Notes: generated from the letters alone by a model not told the origin. 64,000 nucleotides of DNA from Curtobacterium sp. MCSS17_015 (GCF_003234265.2 NZ_CP126256.1:2108001-2172000); one strand, 5' to 3'; counted from the stretch's first letter, positions 27,242 to 38,060 are shown. Numbers and translations: made by a program.

Positions 27242-28393
27242 TCAGGCGCGCGCCGCTCCGACGCGTCCCGTGAAGGACGCGTGCAGCGGGTGCTCGCCGC
27301 CGAGACCGGTGATCTCGGACGCGATGTCCGCGTCGGACCGGTCCGAGCGCAGCAGCGCCTGCAGTTCGACGCTCTGCTCGTCGTCGGCGACGTCGAAGCG
27401 GAGCGCGGCGGCCATCGCGTCGAGCAGCGCGCTCGGCTCGGTGCCGTCCTCGGCCAGGGCGGCGGCCGGTGAGACGAAGCGCTCGTCGCGCGAGAGCTTC
27501 CGGAGCGGCTGCCGGCCGACACGGGTCACCGTGTCGGGCAGGTGCGGGTTCTCGAAGCGGGCGATGATCGCCGCGACGTAGGCGCGGTGCACCTCGGGGT
27601 CGAGCTCGTGACGGCGGACGAGCAGGTCGCTCGTCTCACCGAGCACGGCTTCGAGGGCCGAGCGCACCGCCGGCAGGGCGACCGCGTCGGAGATCTTGTC
27701 GGCCCCGGCGAGGAAGCCGTGGTAGGCGACCGTCGCGTGCCCGGTGTTGACCGTGAACAGCTTCCGCTCGATCGAGGCCGCCAGCCCGTCCACGTAGTGT
27801 GCGCCCGGGATCGCGGGCTCGGCACCGGCGAAGGGCGTCCGGTCGATGGCCCACTCGAAGTAGGTCTCGACCGTGACGTCCAGGCCGCCGTCCGCGGGCT
27901 GCGCCGGGACGATTCGGTCCACGGCGGTGTTCGCGAACACGGCCTTGGCCAGCGCGCCCTCGCGCTCGTCCTCGGGCAGGGCGGCCACGATGAACTCGCG
28001 GAGACGGTCCGTCGCGTTGATCGCGTTCTCGCACGCCATCACGACGAGCGGCGCGGCGTCGACCGAACGCTCCTGCAGGCCCTTCGCGATGACGGGCGCG
28101 ATGAACTTGAGGACGGTCGGACCGACCGCGCAGGTGACGATGTCGGCGGTCGCGACCTCGGCGATGACACCGGCCTCGTCCTGCGCGCTGTTCACGGCAC
28201 GGAAGCCGGTGACCTCGTGGTCCTGCGCACCGGCACCGACCTCGTGGACCGTGTAGGAGTCGGCGGCGGCCAGGGCGTCGATGAGCGGGGCGGCGACGTC
28301 CGCGAAGACGACCTCGTAGCCGGCCTGGTGCAGCAGCAGCCCGACGAAGCCGCGGCCGATGTTGCCGGCTCCGAAGTGGACGGCGGTGCTCAC
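27242..28393 (-). CDS. mtlD: mannitol-1-phosphate 5-dehydrogenase
   Basis: Oxidises mannitol 1-phosphate from the PTS to fructose 6-phosphate with NAD+. 383 residues. The dinucleotide-binding [13 protein letters not shown] is at the very start. [14 protein letters not shown] and the helical-domain [18 protein letters not shown], given in part as [11 protein letters not shown], contain the conserved Lys/Asn/His catalytic region of long-chain mannitol dehydrogenases. The GTG at 28393 overlaps the mtlF stop (GTGA). It ends the ptsI-mtlA-mtlF-mtlD operon before a palindromic terminator. Confidence 0.94.
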   Translation of the reverse strand: MSTAVHFGAGNIGRGFVGLLLHQAGYEVVFADVAAPLIDALAAADSYTVHEVGAGAQDHEVTGFRAVNSAQDEAGVIAEVATADIVTCAVGPTVLKFIAPVIAKGLQERSVDAAPLVVMACENAINATDRLREFIVAALPEDEREGALAKAVFANTAVDRIVPAQPADGGLDVTVETYFEWAIDRTPFAGAEPAIPGAHYVDGLAASIERKLFTVNTGHATVAYHGFLAGADKISDAVALPAVRSALEAVLGETSDLLVRRHELDPEVHRAYVAAIIARFENPHLPDTVTRVGRQPLRKLSRDERFVSPAAALAEDGTEPSALLDAMAAALRFDVADDEQSVELQALLRSDRSDADIASEITGLGGEHPLHASFTGRVGAARA

Positions 28394-28827
28394 TCGTTGA
28401 CCTCACCGAGGATCGCGAGGACGGCCGCGGCGTCGGGCGCGTCCGTCAGGGCCTGGACCTGGTCCTCGTCGGAGAACACGATCGCGATCTTGCTGAGGAT
28501 GTCGAGGTGCTCGTTGTTGACGCCCGCGATGCCGACGACGAAGCGGACGTCGTTGCCGTCCCAGTCGATCGGGGTTGCGTAGCGGACGAACGAGAGCGCC
28601 GAGGCCTTGATGGCGTCCTTCGCGTCGTTCGTGCCGTGCGGGATCGCCAGGAAGTTGCCCATGTAGGTCGAGACGCTCTTCTCACGCTCGAGCATGGCGG
28701 GGTAGTAGTCCGCGGTGACCGCACCGGCGTCCTGGAGGATCGCAGCCGCCTCCTTCATCGCCTCCGACTTGGTCGGCGCGGCGTCCTCGGTGTGGATGCG
28801 GATCTGGCTCTCCTGCAGGACGGGCAT
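28390..28827 (-). CDS. mtlF: PTS mannitol transporter subunit IIA
   Basis: Takes phosphate from HPr and passes it to the IIB domain of MtlA. 145 residues; the active His is H64 in [10 protein letters not shown], the mannitol-class motif. The ATG at 28827 is chosen because an excellent AAGGAG lies upstream and homology starts there. A stem-loop separates it from mtlA, and its stop overlaps the mtlD start. Confidence 0.94.
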   Translation of the reverse strand: MPVLQESQIRIHTEDAAPTKSEAMKEAAAILQDAGAVTADYYPAMLEREKSVSTYMGNFLAIPHGTNDAKDAIKASALSFVRYATPIDWDGNDVRFVVGIAGVNNEHLDILSKIAIVFSDEDQVQALTDAPDAAAVLAILGEVNE

Positions 28828-28860
28828 TCGGGATCTCCTTGTTCGTGGATGACGGCGGAA

Positions 28861-28884
28861 GAGGGGACGGTCGCCCGTCCCCTC
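28861..28884 (-). terminator. stem-loop between mtlA and mtlF (attenuator)
   Basis: Perfect 10-bp stem GAGGGGACGG (28861-28870) with 28875-28884 and a 4-nt loop. It lies within the operon, so partial termination or mRNA stabilisation is more likely than a full stop. Confidence 0.6.
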
Positions 28885-28902
28885 CCCCATCGTGCTCTTG
28901 TC

Positions 28903-30462
28903 TTACTGGTTCTTGAGCTGGTCGACGACCTGGTCGTACTGCGGAGCGTTCATGAAGTTGCCGACCGAGACGTGCTGGGCGTTCGGGTTCTTCTGCTTCG
29001 CGCGGTCCGTGAGCTCCTCCTGGGTGATGATGAGGTCCTCGTCACCCGAGAGGTTCGCGATCGCCTTGTTGACGACCGTGACACCCTCGATACCAGCCTT
29101 CTTGATCTTGTTCCGCAGGACACTCGCACCCATGGCGCTCGAGCCCATGCCGGCGTCGCAGGCGAAGACGACGTTCTCGATGCGCGTCGCCGTCGCGGTG
29201 CTGGCCGAACCGACACCACCGAGCGAGGCCTCGGCCTCTTCCTCGTTGGCCGGGGAGTTGTCGCCGAGCAGGCCCGCGGTCGCGGCGTTGGCCTCACGGC
29301 CCTTGTTGGCCTGGAGCTTCGCCATCGCGGCGCTCATGTCGCCGCCGTTGCCGGACGCGAGGTCACGCTTGCGGCTGGCGAGGAGGAAGAACGACGCCAC
29401 CGCGAAGGAGACGGCCGCCGACAGGATCACCGAGAGGATGACGCCGAGGAAGCTGTCCTTCGCCGTCGCGGTGAGGACCGCGAAGATCGAACCCGGCGAG
29501 GCGGGGGCGACGAGGCCGGACTGGAAGGCGACGTTCGTGGCGACACCGGTCGCGCCACCGAGGATGACGGCGACGAAGAGGATCGGCTTCTGCAGCACGT
29601 ACGGGAAGTAGATCTCGTGGATGCCACCGAAGAACTGGATGAGGATCGCGCCGGGCGCGGTCGAGCGGGCGATGCCGACGCCGAAGAAGGTGAAGGCGAG
29701 GAGGACGCCGAGACCGGGGCCGGGGTTCGCCTCGAGGAGGAACAGGATGCTCTTGCCGGACTCCTGCACCTGCTGCGCGCCGAGCTGGCTGAGCACGCCG
29801 TGGTTGATGGCGTTGTTCAGGAAGAACACCTTCGCCGGCTCGATGATGACGCTGGCGAGCGGCAGGAGCGAGCTGTCGACGAGGAACTTCACCGCGGCGC
29901 CGAGGCCCTCGGCGATGAGCTTGAACAGCGGGGCGAGCCAGAAGAACCCGATGAGCGCGAGCACGAAGCCGAGGATGCCGGCCGCGTAGTTGTTCACGAG
30001 CATCTCGAAGCCGGGCTTGATCTTGCCGTCCCAGATCTTGTCGACCTGCTTGATGAGCCAGGCGCCGAGCGGGCCGCTGATCATCGCGCCGAGGATCATG
30101 ATCGTGCCGTTGGCGCCGACGATGACGCCCATCGCCATGATCGCGCCGACGACCGCGCCGCGGGTCTCGTAGACCATCCGGCCGCCCTGGATGGCGATCG
30201 CGAGCGGGATGAGGTAGGTCAGGATCGGCCCGACGAGGCCGATGTTGGCCACGCCGTCCGTCTCACCGAAGCCGCCGAGGACGCCGACGGGCGTCCAGCC
30301 GGTCTCGATGAAGAACGCGGTGATGAGGCCCCACGCGATGAAGATCGCGATGTTGGGCATCACCATGCCGGACAGGAACGTGCCGAACTTCTGGACGGCG
30401 ACGCGAGCGCCACCCCGCGACTTGTCGCGGGTGTCTGGCGCTGCAACGGACGACGTTGTCAT
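28903..30462 (-). CDS. mtlA: PTS mannitol transporter subunit IICB
   Basis: Imports and phosphorylates mannitol. 519 residues: the IIC membrane domain (about 20-370) has the GGIHEIYFPY motif with the substrate-site His/Glu. A polar linker rich in Ala/Glu precedes the IIB domain, whose phosphorylated Cys is C435 in VFACDAGMGSSAMG. The IIA domain is separate (mtlF), unlike E. coli MtlA. The ATG at 30462 has only a weak AGAGAG upstream. The upstream gap carries a short CA/TG run of no evident meaning. Confidence 0.95.
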   Translation of the reverse strand: MTTSSVAAPDTRDKSRGGARVAVQKFGTFLSGMVMPNIAIFIAWGLITAFFIETGWTPVGVLGGFGETDGVANIGLVGPILTYLIPLAIAIQGGRMVYETRGAVVGAIMAMGVIVGANGTIMILGAMISGPLGAWLIKQVDKIWDGKIKPGFEMLVNNYAAGILGFVLALIGFFWLAPLFKLIAEGLGAAVKFLVDSSLLPLASVIIEPAKVFFLNNAINHGVLSQLGAQQVQESGKSILFLLEANPGPGLGVLLAFTFFGVGIARSTAPGAILIQFFGGIHEIYFPYVLQKPILFVAVILGGATGVATNVAFQSGLVAPASPGSIFAVLTATAKDSFLGVILSVILSAAVSFAVASFFLLASRKRDLASGNGGDMSAAMAKLQANKGREANAATAGLLGDNSPANEEEAEASLGGVGSASTATATRIENVVFACDAGMGSSAMGASVLRNKIKKAGIEGVTVVNKAIANLSGDEDLIITQEELTDRAKQKNPNAQHVSVGNFMNAPQYDQVVDQLKNQ

Positions 30463-30528
30463 GTGCGTTGACTCTCTGTGTGTGTGCTGCTGCAGGGATC
30501 GGGTGTGGTGCTGTGTGGGAGGGGCGGC

Positions 30529-32187
30529 TCAGGCGGCGTGGACCGCAGCCGCGGCGGCGGACCTGGCGGCCGCTGCCGTGCTGGCGGCGAGTGCTGCCGT
30601 CGCCATCTCGCGGGCTTCGTCGAGGGTGTGCTGGCCGAGTTCGGCACGCACGTCGGCGAGGGCCGCGGGGGTCATGGAGAGGGTGGTGGCGCCGAGGCCC
30701 ACGAGGACGACGGCGAGCAGCGGGTCGGCTGCCGCCTCACCGCAGATGCCGACCGCCTTGCCGGCGTCGGCACCGGCCGCGCCGAGCTGCGCGACGAGAC
30801 GCAGGACCGCGGGGTGCCACGGGTCCTGGTAGCTCGCGACGGTGCCGAGCATCCGGTCGGCGGCCATCGTGTACTGCGTCAGGTCGTTCGTGCCGATCGA
30901 CACGAAGTCCGCGGAACGGAAGACCTGCTCGGCCATCAGCGCGAGCGAGGGCACCTCGGCCATCACGCCGGCGGTGCGGATGCCGAGTTCGCGGGCGAGG
31001 CCGACGAAGTACTCGGTCTCCTCGGCGTCGGCGACCATCGGGGCCATCACCCAGAGGTCGGCCTCGGTGGCGGCGTCGGCCTGGGCGAGCGCGGTGAGCT
31101 GGTCACGGAGGACCTGCTCCTTGTTCCGGAGGGCGCGCAGGCCCCGGCGGCCGAGCGCCGGGTTCTCCTCGTCCTTGTCGGTGAGGAACGGCAGCGGCTT
31201 GTCGGCACCGGCGTCGAGCGCGCGGACGACGACCTTCTTGCCGGGGAACGCGGCGAGGAGCTGCTCGTACGACTGCTGCTGCGACTCCACCGTCGGGGCC
31301 GTCGGGGCGTCGAGGAACAGGAACTCGGTGCGGAACAGGCCCACACCCTCGGCGCCGAGCTCGACCGCGGCCTGCGCGTCGGCGGGGCTGCCGAGGTTGG
31401 CCAGCAGCGGGACGACGTGGCCGTCGGCCAGCGCTCCAGCGGTGAGCGGCGCGGCGGCGGCGGCGCGGCGCTCGGCGATTCGCTGCTCGACGTCGGCGAC
31501 GAGGTCGGCGGACGGCTCGGTGACGACGGTGCCCGCGACGGCGTCGACGACGACCTGCTGGCCCTCGACCAGGTCGTCGGCCCCGGTGACGCCGACGATC
31601 GCGGTGATGCCCTTGGCGCGGGCGAGGATCGCGGTGTGCGAGGTCGGGCCGCCGTCGCGCGTGACGAGGGCGAGGACCTTGTCGAGGTCGAGGAGTGCGG
31701 TGTCGGCCGGCGCGAGGTCACGCGCGACGAGGACGAACGGCGTGTCCGACTCGGGGACGCCCGGGGCCGGGACGCCACGGAGCTTCGCGACGATGCGCTG
31801 GGCGACGTCGTCGAGGTCGGCGGCGCGCTCCCCCATGTACCCGCCCATGCCGACGAGCAGGTCGCGGAACTGGGCGAACGCCTCGTACACGGCGCGCTCG
31901 GCGTTGGTGCCGCCGTCGATGCGGGTGTGCACGTCGTCGAGGAGCGTCGGGTCCTGCGCCATGAGCGCCTGCGCCTCGAGCACGGCCTGGGCGTCGCCCC
32001 CGGCGAGCTGTCCACGCTTGGTGAGGTCGTCGGCCACCGCGGCGAGCGCGTCGTGGACGGCCTGCTTGGCGTCGTCGGCCGAGCCGTCGAGCGGAGCGGT
32101 CGAGGGCTCGCCCAGCGGGTCCGCCATCCGGAGCACGGGGCCGTGGGCAACGCCGCGGCCGACGCCGGTTCCGAGCAGATCGGACAT
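30529..32187 (-). CDS. ptsI: PTS enzyme I (phosphoenolpyruvate-protein phosphotransferase)
   Basis: First enzyme of every PTS: takes phosphate from phosphoenolpyruvate and gives it to HPr. 552 residues. The swivel domain has the phosphorylated H184 in RDGGPTSHTAILAR, and the PEP-binding barrel has EGVGLFRTEFLFL and SIGTNDLTQYTMAADR with the catalytic CGEAAADP Cys block near the C-terminus. The ATG at 32187 follows GAAGGAG. It leads the mannitol genes, so the general PTS protein appears to be induced together with mannitol uptake. Confidence 0.95.
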   Translation of the reverse strand: MSDLLGTGVGRGVAHGPVLRMADPLGEPSTAPLDGSADDAKQAVHDALAAVADDLTKRGQLAGGDAQAVLEAQALMAQDPTLLDDVHTRIDGGTNAERAVYEAFAQFRDLLVGMGGYMGERAADLDDVAQRIVAKLRGVPAPGVPESDTPFVLVARDLAPADTALLDLDKVLALVTRDGGPTSHTAILARAKGITAIVGVTGADDLVEGQQVVVDAVAGTVVTEPSADLVADVEQRIAERRAAAAAPLTAGALADGHVVPLLANLGSPADAQAAVELGAEGVGLFRTEFLFLDAPTAPTVESQQQSYEQLLAAFPGKKVVVRALDAGADKPLPFLTDKDEENPALGRRGLRALRNKEQVLRDQLTALAQADAATEADLWVMAPMVADAEETEYFVGLARELGIRTAGVMAEVPSLALMAEQVFRSADFVSIGTNDLTQYTMAADRMLGTVASYQDPWHPAVLRLVAQLGAAGADAGKAVGICGEAAADPLLAVVLVGLGATTLSMTPAALADVRAELGQHTLDEAREMATAALAASTAAAARSAAAAAVHAA

Positions 32188-32297
32188 GGGGAGACTCCTT
32201 CATCTCACGCGCAGCAGCGGTGGGCGGTTCGGGGGCGGTGCCGCGTCCGGGGCGTGCTGCATCCGGACGGTTCTGCAGCACCTTACATCGCCCCGCG

Positions 32298-32326
32298 TTG
32301 ACAAACAAACACATCCGGGGATAAAA
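32298..32326 (+). promoter_or_regulatory. sigma70-type promoter reading toward the DeoR-type regulator
   Basis: TTGACA (32298-32303), 17-bp spacer, ATAAAA (32321-32326), in an AT-rich island unlike its surroundings. It overlaps the left operator arm. The transcript would have a leader of about 130 nt. Confidence 0.55.
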
Positions 32327-32357
32327 ATGCAGAAACAGATGCCCGTTTGCGTTTGTC
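32300..32357. promoter_or_regulatory. putative DeoR-type operator pair between ptsI and its regulator
   Basis: GACAAACAAAC (32300-32310) is matched in inverted orientation by GTTTGCGTTTGTC (32345-32357). The arms flank the AT-rich promoter core, which suits looping or cooperative binding by the adjacent regulator. The binding protein is inferred from position. Confidence 0.5.
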
Positions 32358-32462
32358 GTCCAGAACCGCCGCGGGCCTGCCGGAGTGGACCTGCCCGAGC
32401 ATGTCCGTTCCGCTCCGGATGCCATCCCGCAGGTGGCGACGAGCTCGACCCGATGAGGCCAG

Positions 32463-33233
32463 ATGTACGCACCAGAACGCCACCAGCGCATCGTCGAGCA
32501 GGCGCGCGCCCACGGCCGGGTCGACGTAAAGGACCTCGCCGAACTGCTCGCCGTCACCCCGGAGACCATCCGCCGCGACCTGACGAGCCTCGAGCGGCGC
32601 GGGCTCGTCCGGCGTGCGCACGGCGGCGCGATCCCGGTCGAACGGATCACCCTGCACCCGGGCGTCGGCGACCGCGGCGGCATCAACCAGACCGAGAAGA
32701 TGGTCATCGCCGAGGCGGCGCTCGAGGAGCTGCCCGAGAACGGCTCGGTGATGATCGACGCCGGCACCTCCACGATCTGCCTCGCCGAGCTCCTGCCGAC
32801 CGACCGCGGCCTCACCGTCGTCACGCACTCACTGCCCGTCGCGATGGCCGTCGCGAACCGTCCCGGCATCGACCTGCACCTGCTCGGCGGGAACATCCGC
32901 AGCGACTCGCTCGCCGGGGTCGGCACGTGGACGCACCAGCTCATCGGCATGGTGAGCGTCGACGTCGCGTTCGTCAGCATCAACGGCATCACACCCGAGC
33001 GCGGGCTGACGACCCACAACATGGCCGAGGCCGCCGTGAAGAGCGCGATGATCAAGTCCGCGCGCCGGAGCATCCTGCTCGCCGACCACACCAAGTTCGG
33101 GCGGGAGGAGTTCGGCCGCGTCGCCCCGCTCGCCGCGATCGACACGATCATCACCGACCCCGGCGTCAACCTGGACCTCGTGCGCGAGGTCGAGGCCGCC
33201 GGTACCGAGGTCTTCTGGCCCGGACGCGACTGA
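32463..33233 (+). CDS. DeoR-family transcriptional regulator
   Basis: 256 residues. The N-terminal HTH spans about residues 20-48 (DLAELLAVTPETIRRDLTSL) with the family's RRAHGGAIPV hinge. The C-terminal sugar-phosphate sensor domain has DAGTSTICLAELL and LLADHTKFG. Such regulators repress sugar operons and release when a phosphorylated intermediate binds. Divergence from ptsI-mtlAFD and the inverted repeat between them make this the likely repressor of the mannitol operon; the effector is not known. Confidence 0.92.
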   Translation: MYAPERHQRIVEQARAHGRVDVKDLAELLAVTPETIRRDLTSLERRGLVRRAHGGAIPVERITLHPGVGDRGGINQTEKMVIAEAALEELPENGSVMIDAGTSTICLAELLPTDRGLTVVTHSLPVAMAVANRPGIDLHLLGGNIRSDSLAGVGTWTHQLIGMVSVDVAFVSINGITPERGLTTHNMAEAAVKSAMIKSARRSILLADHTKFGREEFGRVAPLAAIDTIITDPGVNLDLVREVEAAGTEVFWPGRD

Positions 33234-33293
33234 CCGCCGTCTCGGGGTCCGTCCCTCCCCCGCCAGCCCGGGAACCACCCGCCACGCGCTCGC

Positions 33294-33299
33294 TAGCAT
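33294..33299 (+). promoter_or_regulatory. -10 element upstream of ptsH
   Basis: TAGCAT about 31 nt before the ptsH ATG, giving a short leader that contains the AGGAG ribosome-binding site. Confidence 0.4.
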
Positions 33300-33330
33300 G
33301 AGCGCACCACCCATCGACAGGAGTCCATCG

Positions 33331-33603
33331 ATGTCCGAAGCCACCCGCACCGTCACCGTCGCGAGCGCATCCGGCCTGCACGCCCGCCCCGCCTCGCTGT
33401 TCGTCCAGAACGTCACCGCGTCCGGGCACCAGGTCACCATCGCCAAGGGCGAGAAGTCGGCCAACGCCGGCAGCATCCTGGGCCTGCTCGGCCTCGGGGT
33501 GGAGAACGGCGACGAGGTCACGCTCACCGTGTCCGGCGACGACGCCGAGACCACCGCGGACAGCCTCGTCGACTTCCTGCAGACGGACCACGACGCGGCC
33601 TGA
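33331..33603 (+). CDS. ptsH: phosphocarrier protein HPr
   Basis: Relays phosphate from enzyme I to the IIA proteins. 90 residues; the phosphorylated His is H17 in ASGLHARPAS. The regulatory serine region of Firmicutes HPr reads EKSANAGSILGL here; an HPr kinase is not implied. The ATG at 33331 is preferred to one 33 nt upstream because AGGAG precedes it and the family begins there. It is read in the same direction as the DeoR-type regulator and ends at a palindromic terminator. Confidence 0.95.
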   Translation: MSEATRTVTVASASGLHARPASLFVQNVTASGHQVTIAKGEKSANAGSILGLLGLGVENGDEVTLTVSGDDAETTADSLVDFLQTDHDAA

Positions 33604-33627
33604 CCGCGCTCGGCGCGACCACGTCCG

Positions 33628-33669
33628 CGACGGGAGGCCCGGTACCAGCTGGTACCGGGCCTCCCGTCG
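33628..33669. terminator. 42-bp perfect palindrome after ptsH (terminator; shared core with mtlD palindrome)
   Basis: Spacer-free palindrome centred between 33648 and 33649, 24 bp after the ptsH stop. Its inner 38 bp (33630-33667) equal the palindrome after mtlD. Confidence 0.8.
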
Positions 33670-33719
33670 TGTCGCGGGGGCGCCACGGCGACCGCGTCCG
33701 GGCCGTCGGACGCCGCCGA

Positions 33720-33725
33720 TAGGCT
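33720..33725 (+). promoter_or_regulatory. leaderless-type -10 element of xthA
   Basis: TAGGCT, 7 nt before the ATG at 33733, with no Shine-Dalgarno sequence between. Confidence 0.5.
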
Positions 33726-33732
33726 GGTCGGC

Positions 33733-35618
<1,886 letters not shown>

Positions 35619-35624
35619 CCGACC

Positions 35625-36212
35625 GTGCTCCCCGTCATCCTCGAGTCGGCACGGGTCCGGCTCGACCTGCCGACCCGCGCCGACACGGCCGCGATCACCG
35701 AGGCCTGCCAGGACCCGGAGATCGCGCGCTGGACGACGATCCCGCAGCCGTACCGACCGCAGGACGCACAGGGGTTCGTCGACGCCCTCGTCGGCCCCGG
35801 CTGGGCGTCCGACCGGGAGTACACCTGGGCGATCCGGCGGCAGGGATCGACCTGGCTCGACGGGGTGATCAGCTACCGGACGGCCCGCCGGGACCTCGGG
35901 TTCTGGCTCGCTCCGTCGGCTCGGGGGGCCGGGCTCGTGCACGACGCCGTCGAACTCGTCGTCACGTGGGCCTTCGCGCAGGGCGCTCCGGACGTGTACT
36001 GGGAGTGCTACGTCGGGAACACCGCCTCGGCAGCCGTGGCCCGGCGGGCGGGGTTCTCGTACACGGGGAGCGGTGACGCCCTCGTGCCGAACCGCGACGG
36101 CTCCCCCGCCCAGGCGTGGAAGGGTCTCCGTCGAGCGGACGGTGCCCCCGCCTCGGACCTCGGTTGGCCGCCAGGGTCGACGCCGGGGGTCGCCGGTAGT
36201 CTCGCTCCGTGA
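35625..36212 (+). CDS. GNAT-family N-acetyltransferase (RimJ/RimL-like)
   Basis: 195 residues. The N-terminal ESARVRLDLPTRADTAAITEA and the central LGFWLAPSARGAGL (acetyl-CoA pyrophosphate loop, in place of the usual Q/RxxGxG/A) place it with ribosomal-protein or small-molecule acetyltransferases. ECYVGNTASAAVARRAGF is the family's C-terminal motif, given here within limits. A Pro/Gly-rich tail of about 25 residues has no known role. The GTG at 35625 is 6 bp after trpS; its stop overlaps the ribD start. Substrate unknown. Confidence 0.85.
   Translation: MLPVILESARVRLDLPTRADTAAITEACQDPEIARWTTIPQPYRPQDAQGFVDALVGPGWASDREYTWAIRRQGSTWLDGVISYRTARRDLGFWLAPSARGAGLVHDAVELVVTWAFAQGAPDVYWECYVGNTASAAVARRAGFSYTGSGDALVPNRDGSPAQAWKGLRRADGAPASDLGWPPGSTPGVAGSLAP
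36197..36202 (+). promoter_or_regulatory. leaderless-type -10 element of ribD inside the GNAT gene end
   Basis: TAGTCT, 6 nt before the ribD GTG at 36209. It would let ribD-ribA be transcribed separately from the upstream genes. Confidence 0.4.
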
Positions 36213-37321
36213 GCGACACCGCACCCGACCCGACCCCGGCGCCGCACGGCGGGACCGCCTCCGACGCCGAGACGCGAGCGATGCGCCGGGCGCTCGAACT
36301 CGCGGCACGGGGCCCCGTCGTCGGCGACCATGCCCGTGTCGGTGCCGTCCTGCTCTCCCCCGCCGGTCAGGTGCTGGCCGAGGGTTGGCACAAGGGCGCC
36401 GGCACCGCGCACGCCGAGGTCGACGCGATGCGGAAGGTGGACCCGGCGCAGCTGCGCGGAGCGACCGCCGTCGTGACACTCGAGCCCTGTGACCACACCG
36501 GCCGGACCGGGCCGTGCTCGGTCGCCCTCATCGCCGCCGGCGTCGCCCGGGTCGTCTACGCCGTCGACGACCCCGGTGCCGCTTCCCACGGTGGCGCGGA
36601 CCGCCTCCGAGCCGCTGGCGTCGACGTGGTCGCCGGGGTGCTCTCGGCCGAGGCCGAGTCGTTCCTCGAACGCTGGCTGCTCTCGGTCCGCCTCGGCCGC
36701 CCGTGGGTCACCGTCAAGTGGGCGTCGAGCCTGGACGGCCGGGCCGCCGCCGCCGACGGGTCGAGCCGGTGGATCACCGGAGCCGCCGCCCGGCAGCACG
36801 TCCACGAGCAGCGCGCCGCGCACGACGCCGTCCTGGTCGGCACCGGCACCGCCCTGGCCGACGACCCGAGCCTGACCGCCCGCGGCGACGCCGGGGAGTT
36901 CCTCGCCGACCAGCCCCTGCCCGTCGTCCTCGGCGACCGTCCCCTGCCCGCCGACGCAGCACTGCACCGTCACCCCCGAGGCGTCGTCACGATCCCGGGG
37001 CACGACCTCGGGGCAGCGCTGCGGTCCCTCCGCGAGCAGGGCGTGCACAGCGTGCTCGTCGAGGGCGGACCGACTGTCGCGTCGGCGTTCGTCGCCGCCG
37101 GGCTCGCCGACGAACTGCTCGTCTACCTCGCCCCGGTCCTCCTCGGCGGTCCCCGGGTCGCCCTCGACGACATCGGGGTGGGAAGTATCCACGGTGCGCG
37201 GATGTTGCGTGTACTGTCAACGTCCAGCCTCGGCCCCGACCTGCTGGTCCGCGCCCGTCCGGTCCCGCAGCCGTCCGGGAGCGCGGTCGACGGGGCCCCC
37301 ACCGACCGGAGCACCACATGA
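36209..37321 (+). CDS. ribD: bifunctional riboflavin deaminase/reductase RibD
   Basis: Carries out the second and third steps after GTP cyclohydrolase II in riboflavin synthesis. 370 residues: N-terminal deaminase with zinc ligands H68-A-E70, C94 and C103 (GTAHAEVDAM, LEPCDHTGRTGPC), then an NADPH-dependent reductase from about 160 (VTVKWASSLDGRAAA, HSVLVEGGPTVAS). The block that normally reads PNPxVG is GDHARVGAVLL here, losing the conserved Asn. GTG start overlaps the previous stop (GTGA); its own stop overlaps the ribA ATG. Confidence 0.92.
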   Translation: MSDTAPDPTPAPHGGTASDAETRAMRRALELAARGPVVGDHARVGAVLLSPAGQVLAEGWHKGAGTAHAEVDAMRKVDPAQLRGATAVVTLEPCDHTGRTGPCSVALIAAGVARVVYAVDDPGAASHGGADRLRAAGVDVVAGVLSAEAESFLERWLLSVRLGRPWVTVKWASSLDGRAAAADGSSRWITGAAARQHVHEQRAAHDAVLVGTGTALADDPSLTARGDAGEFLADQPLPVVLGDRPLPADAALHRHPRGVVTIPGHDLGAALRSLREQGVHSVLVEGGPTVASAFVAAGLADELLVYLAPVLLGGPRVALDDIGVGSIHGARMLRVLSTSSLGPDLLVRARPVPQPSGSAVDGAPTDRSTT

Positions 37322-37974
37322 CCGACGCACTGACCTCCGCCACCCCCGGGAGCCCGGTCCAGTTCGAGGTCGCGACGAACGTCCCCACCACCCACGGCAC
37401 GTTCGAGATGCGGGCCTACCGGGACCTCGTGACGAGCGCGGAGCACGTCGCCGTCATCGCGGCCTCCCCCGACGGGTCGTCTCCGACGGACGGCGCCCTG
37501 GTGCGGGTGCACTCCGAGTGCCTGACCGGCGAGGCGTTCGGTTCACTGAAGTGCGAGTGCGGTCCGCAGCTCGACGCGGCGCTCGACACCATCGCGGCCG
37601 AGGGCGGCGTCGTCGTGTACCTCCGTGGGCACGAGGGACGCGGCATCGGCCTCATCAACAAGCTCAAGGCGTACCGCCTGCAGGAGGACGGCCTCGACAC
37701 CCTCGACGCGAACCTCGCGCTCGGGCTCCCCGCCGACTCGCGGGAGTACGGCGGGGCGGCCGGCATCCTCGCCGACCTCGGCATCACACGGGTCCGGCTG
37801 CTGTCGAACAACCCGGAGAAGCGTCGTCAGCTCGTCGAGCACGGCATCGCGGTGGACGCACTCGTGCCGCTCGTCGTCGGGGTCTCCGCACAGAACGCCG
37901 GGTACCTCGACACGAAGCGTGACCGGATGGGCCACACCCTGCCGGCCCACCTCGGGACCGGCGCGGCCAGCTGA
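37318..37974 (+). CDS. ribA: GTP cyclohydrolase II
   Basis: Opens the imidazole ring of GTP to start riboflavin synthesis. 218 residues, a single RibA domain without the DHBP synthase (RibB) domain often fused to it in actinobacteria. The zinc ligands are C68, C79 and C81 in HSECLTGEAFGSLKCECG; catalytic blocks include YLRGHEGRGIGL and RLLSNNPEKR. ATG at 37318 overlaps the ribD stop (ATGA). Riboflavin synthase and lumazine synthase genes, which often accompany these, are not here. Confidence 0.93.
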   Translation: MTDALTSATPGSPVQFEVATNVPTTHGTFEMRAYRDLVTSAEHVAVIAASPDGSSPTDGALVRVHSECLTGEAFGSLKCECGPQLDAALDTIAAEGGVVVYLRGHEGRGIGLINKLKAYRLQEDGLDTLDANLALGLPADSREYGGAAGILADLGITRVRLLSNNPEKRRQLVEHGIAVDALVPLVVGVSAQNAGYLDTKRDRMGHTLPAHLGTGAAS

Positions 37975-38030
37975 CGGCTCCCGGGCCGGCCGGGCGGGTC
38001 CCGACGAACTGACGGGCACCTCCGGGTGGA

Positions 38031-38060
38031 TTCGCAGGTGTGCGACATCCGTCGTACACT
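38031..38060 (+). promoter_or_regulatory. possible promoter of the MFS transporter gene
   Basis: TTCGCA (38031-38036), 18-bp spacer, TACACT (38055-38060), about 146 nt before the ATG. The long leader (38061-38206) shows no riboswitch fold that I recognise. The rest of the 232-bp interval holds nothing evident. Confidence 0.35.

Noticed and set aside
30470..30500. GT/TG dinucleotide run upstream of mtlA as a phase-variable repeat
   Set aside because: Short and imperfect, and in a leader rather than a coding frame; no evidence of function.
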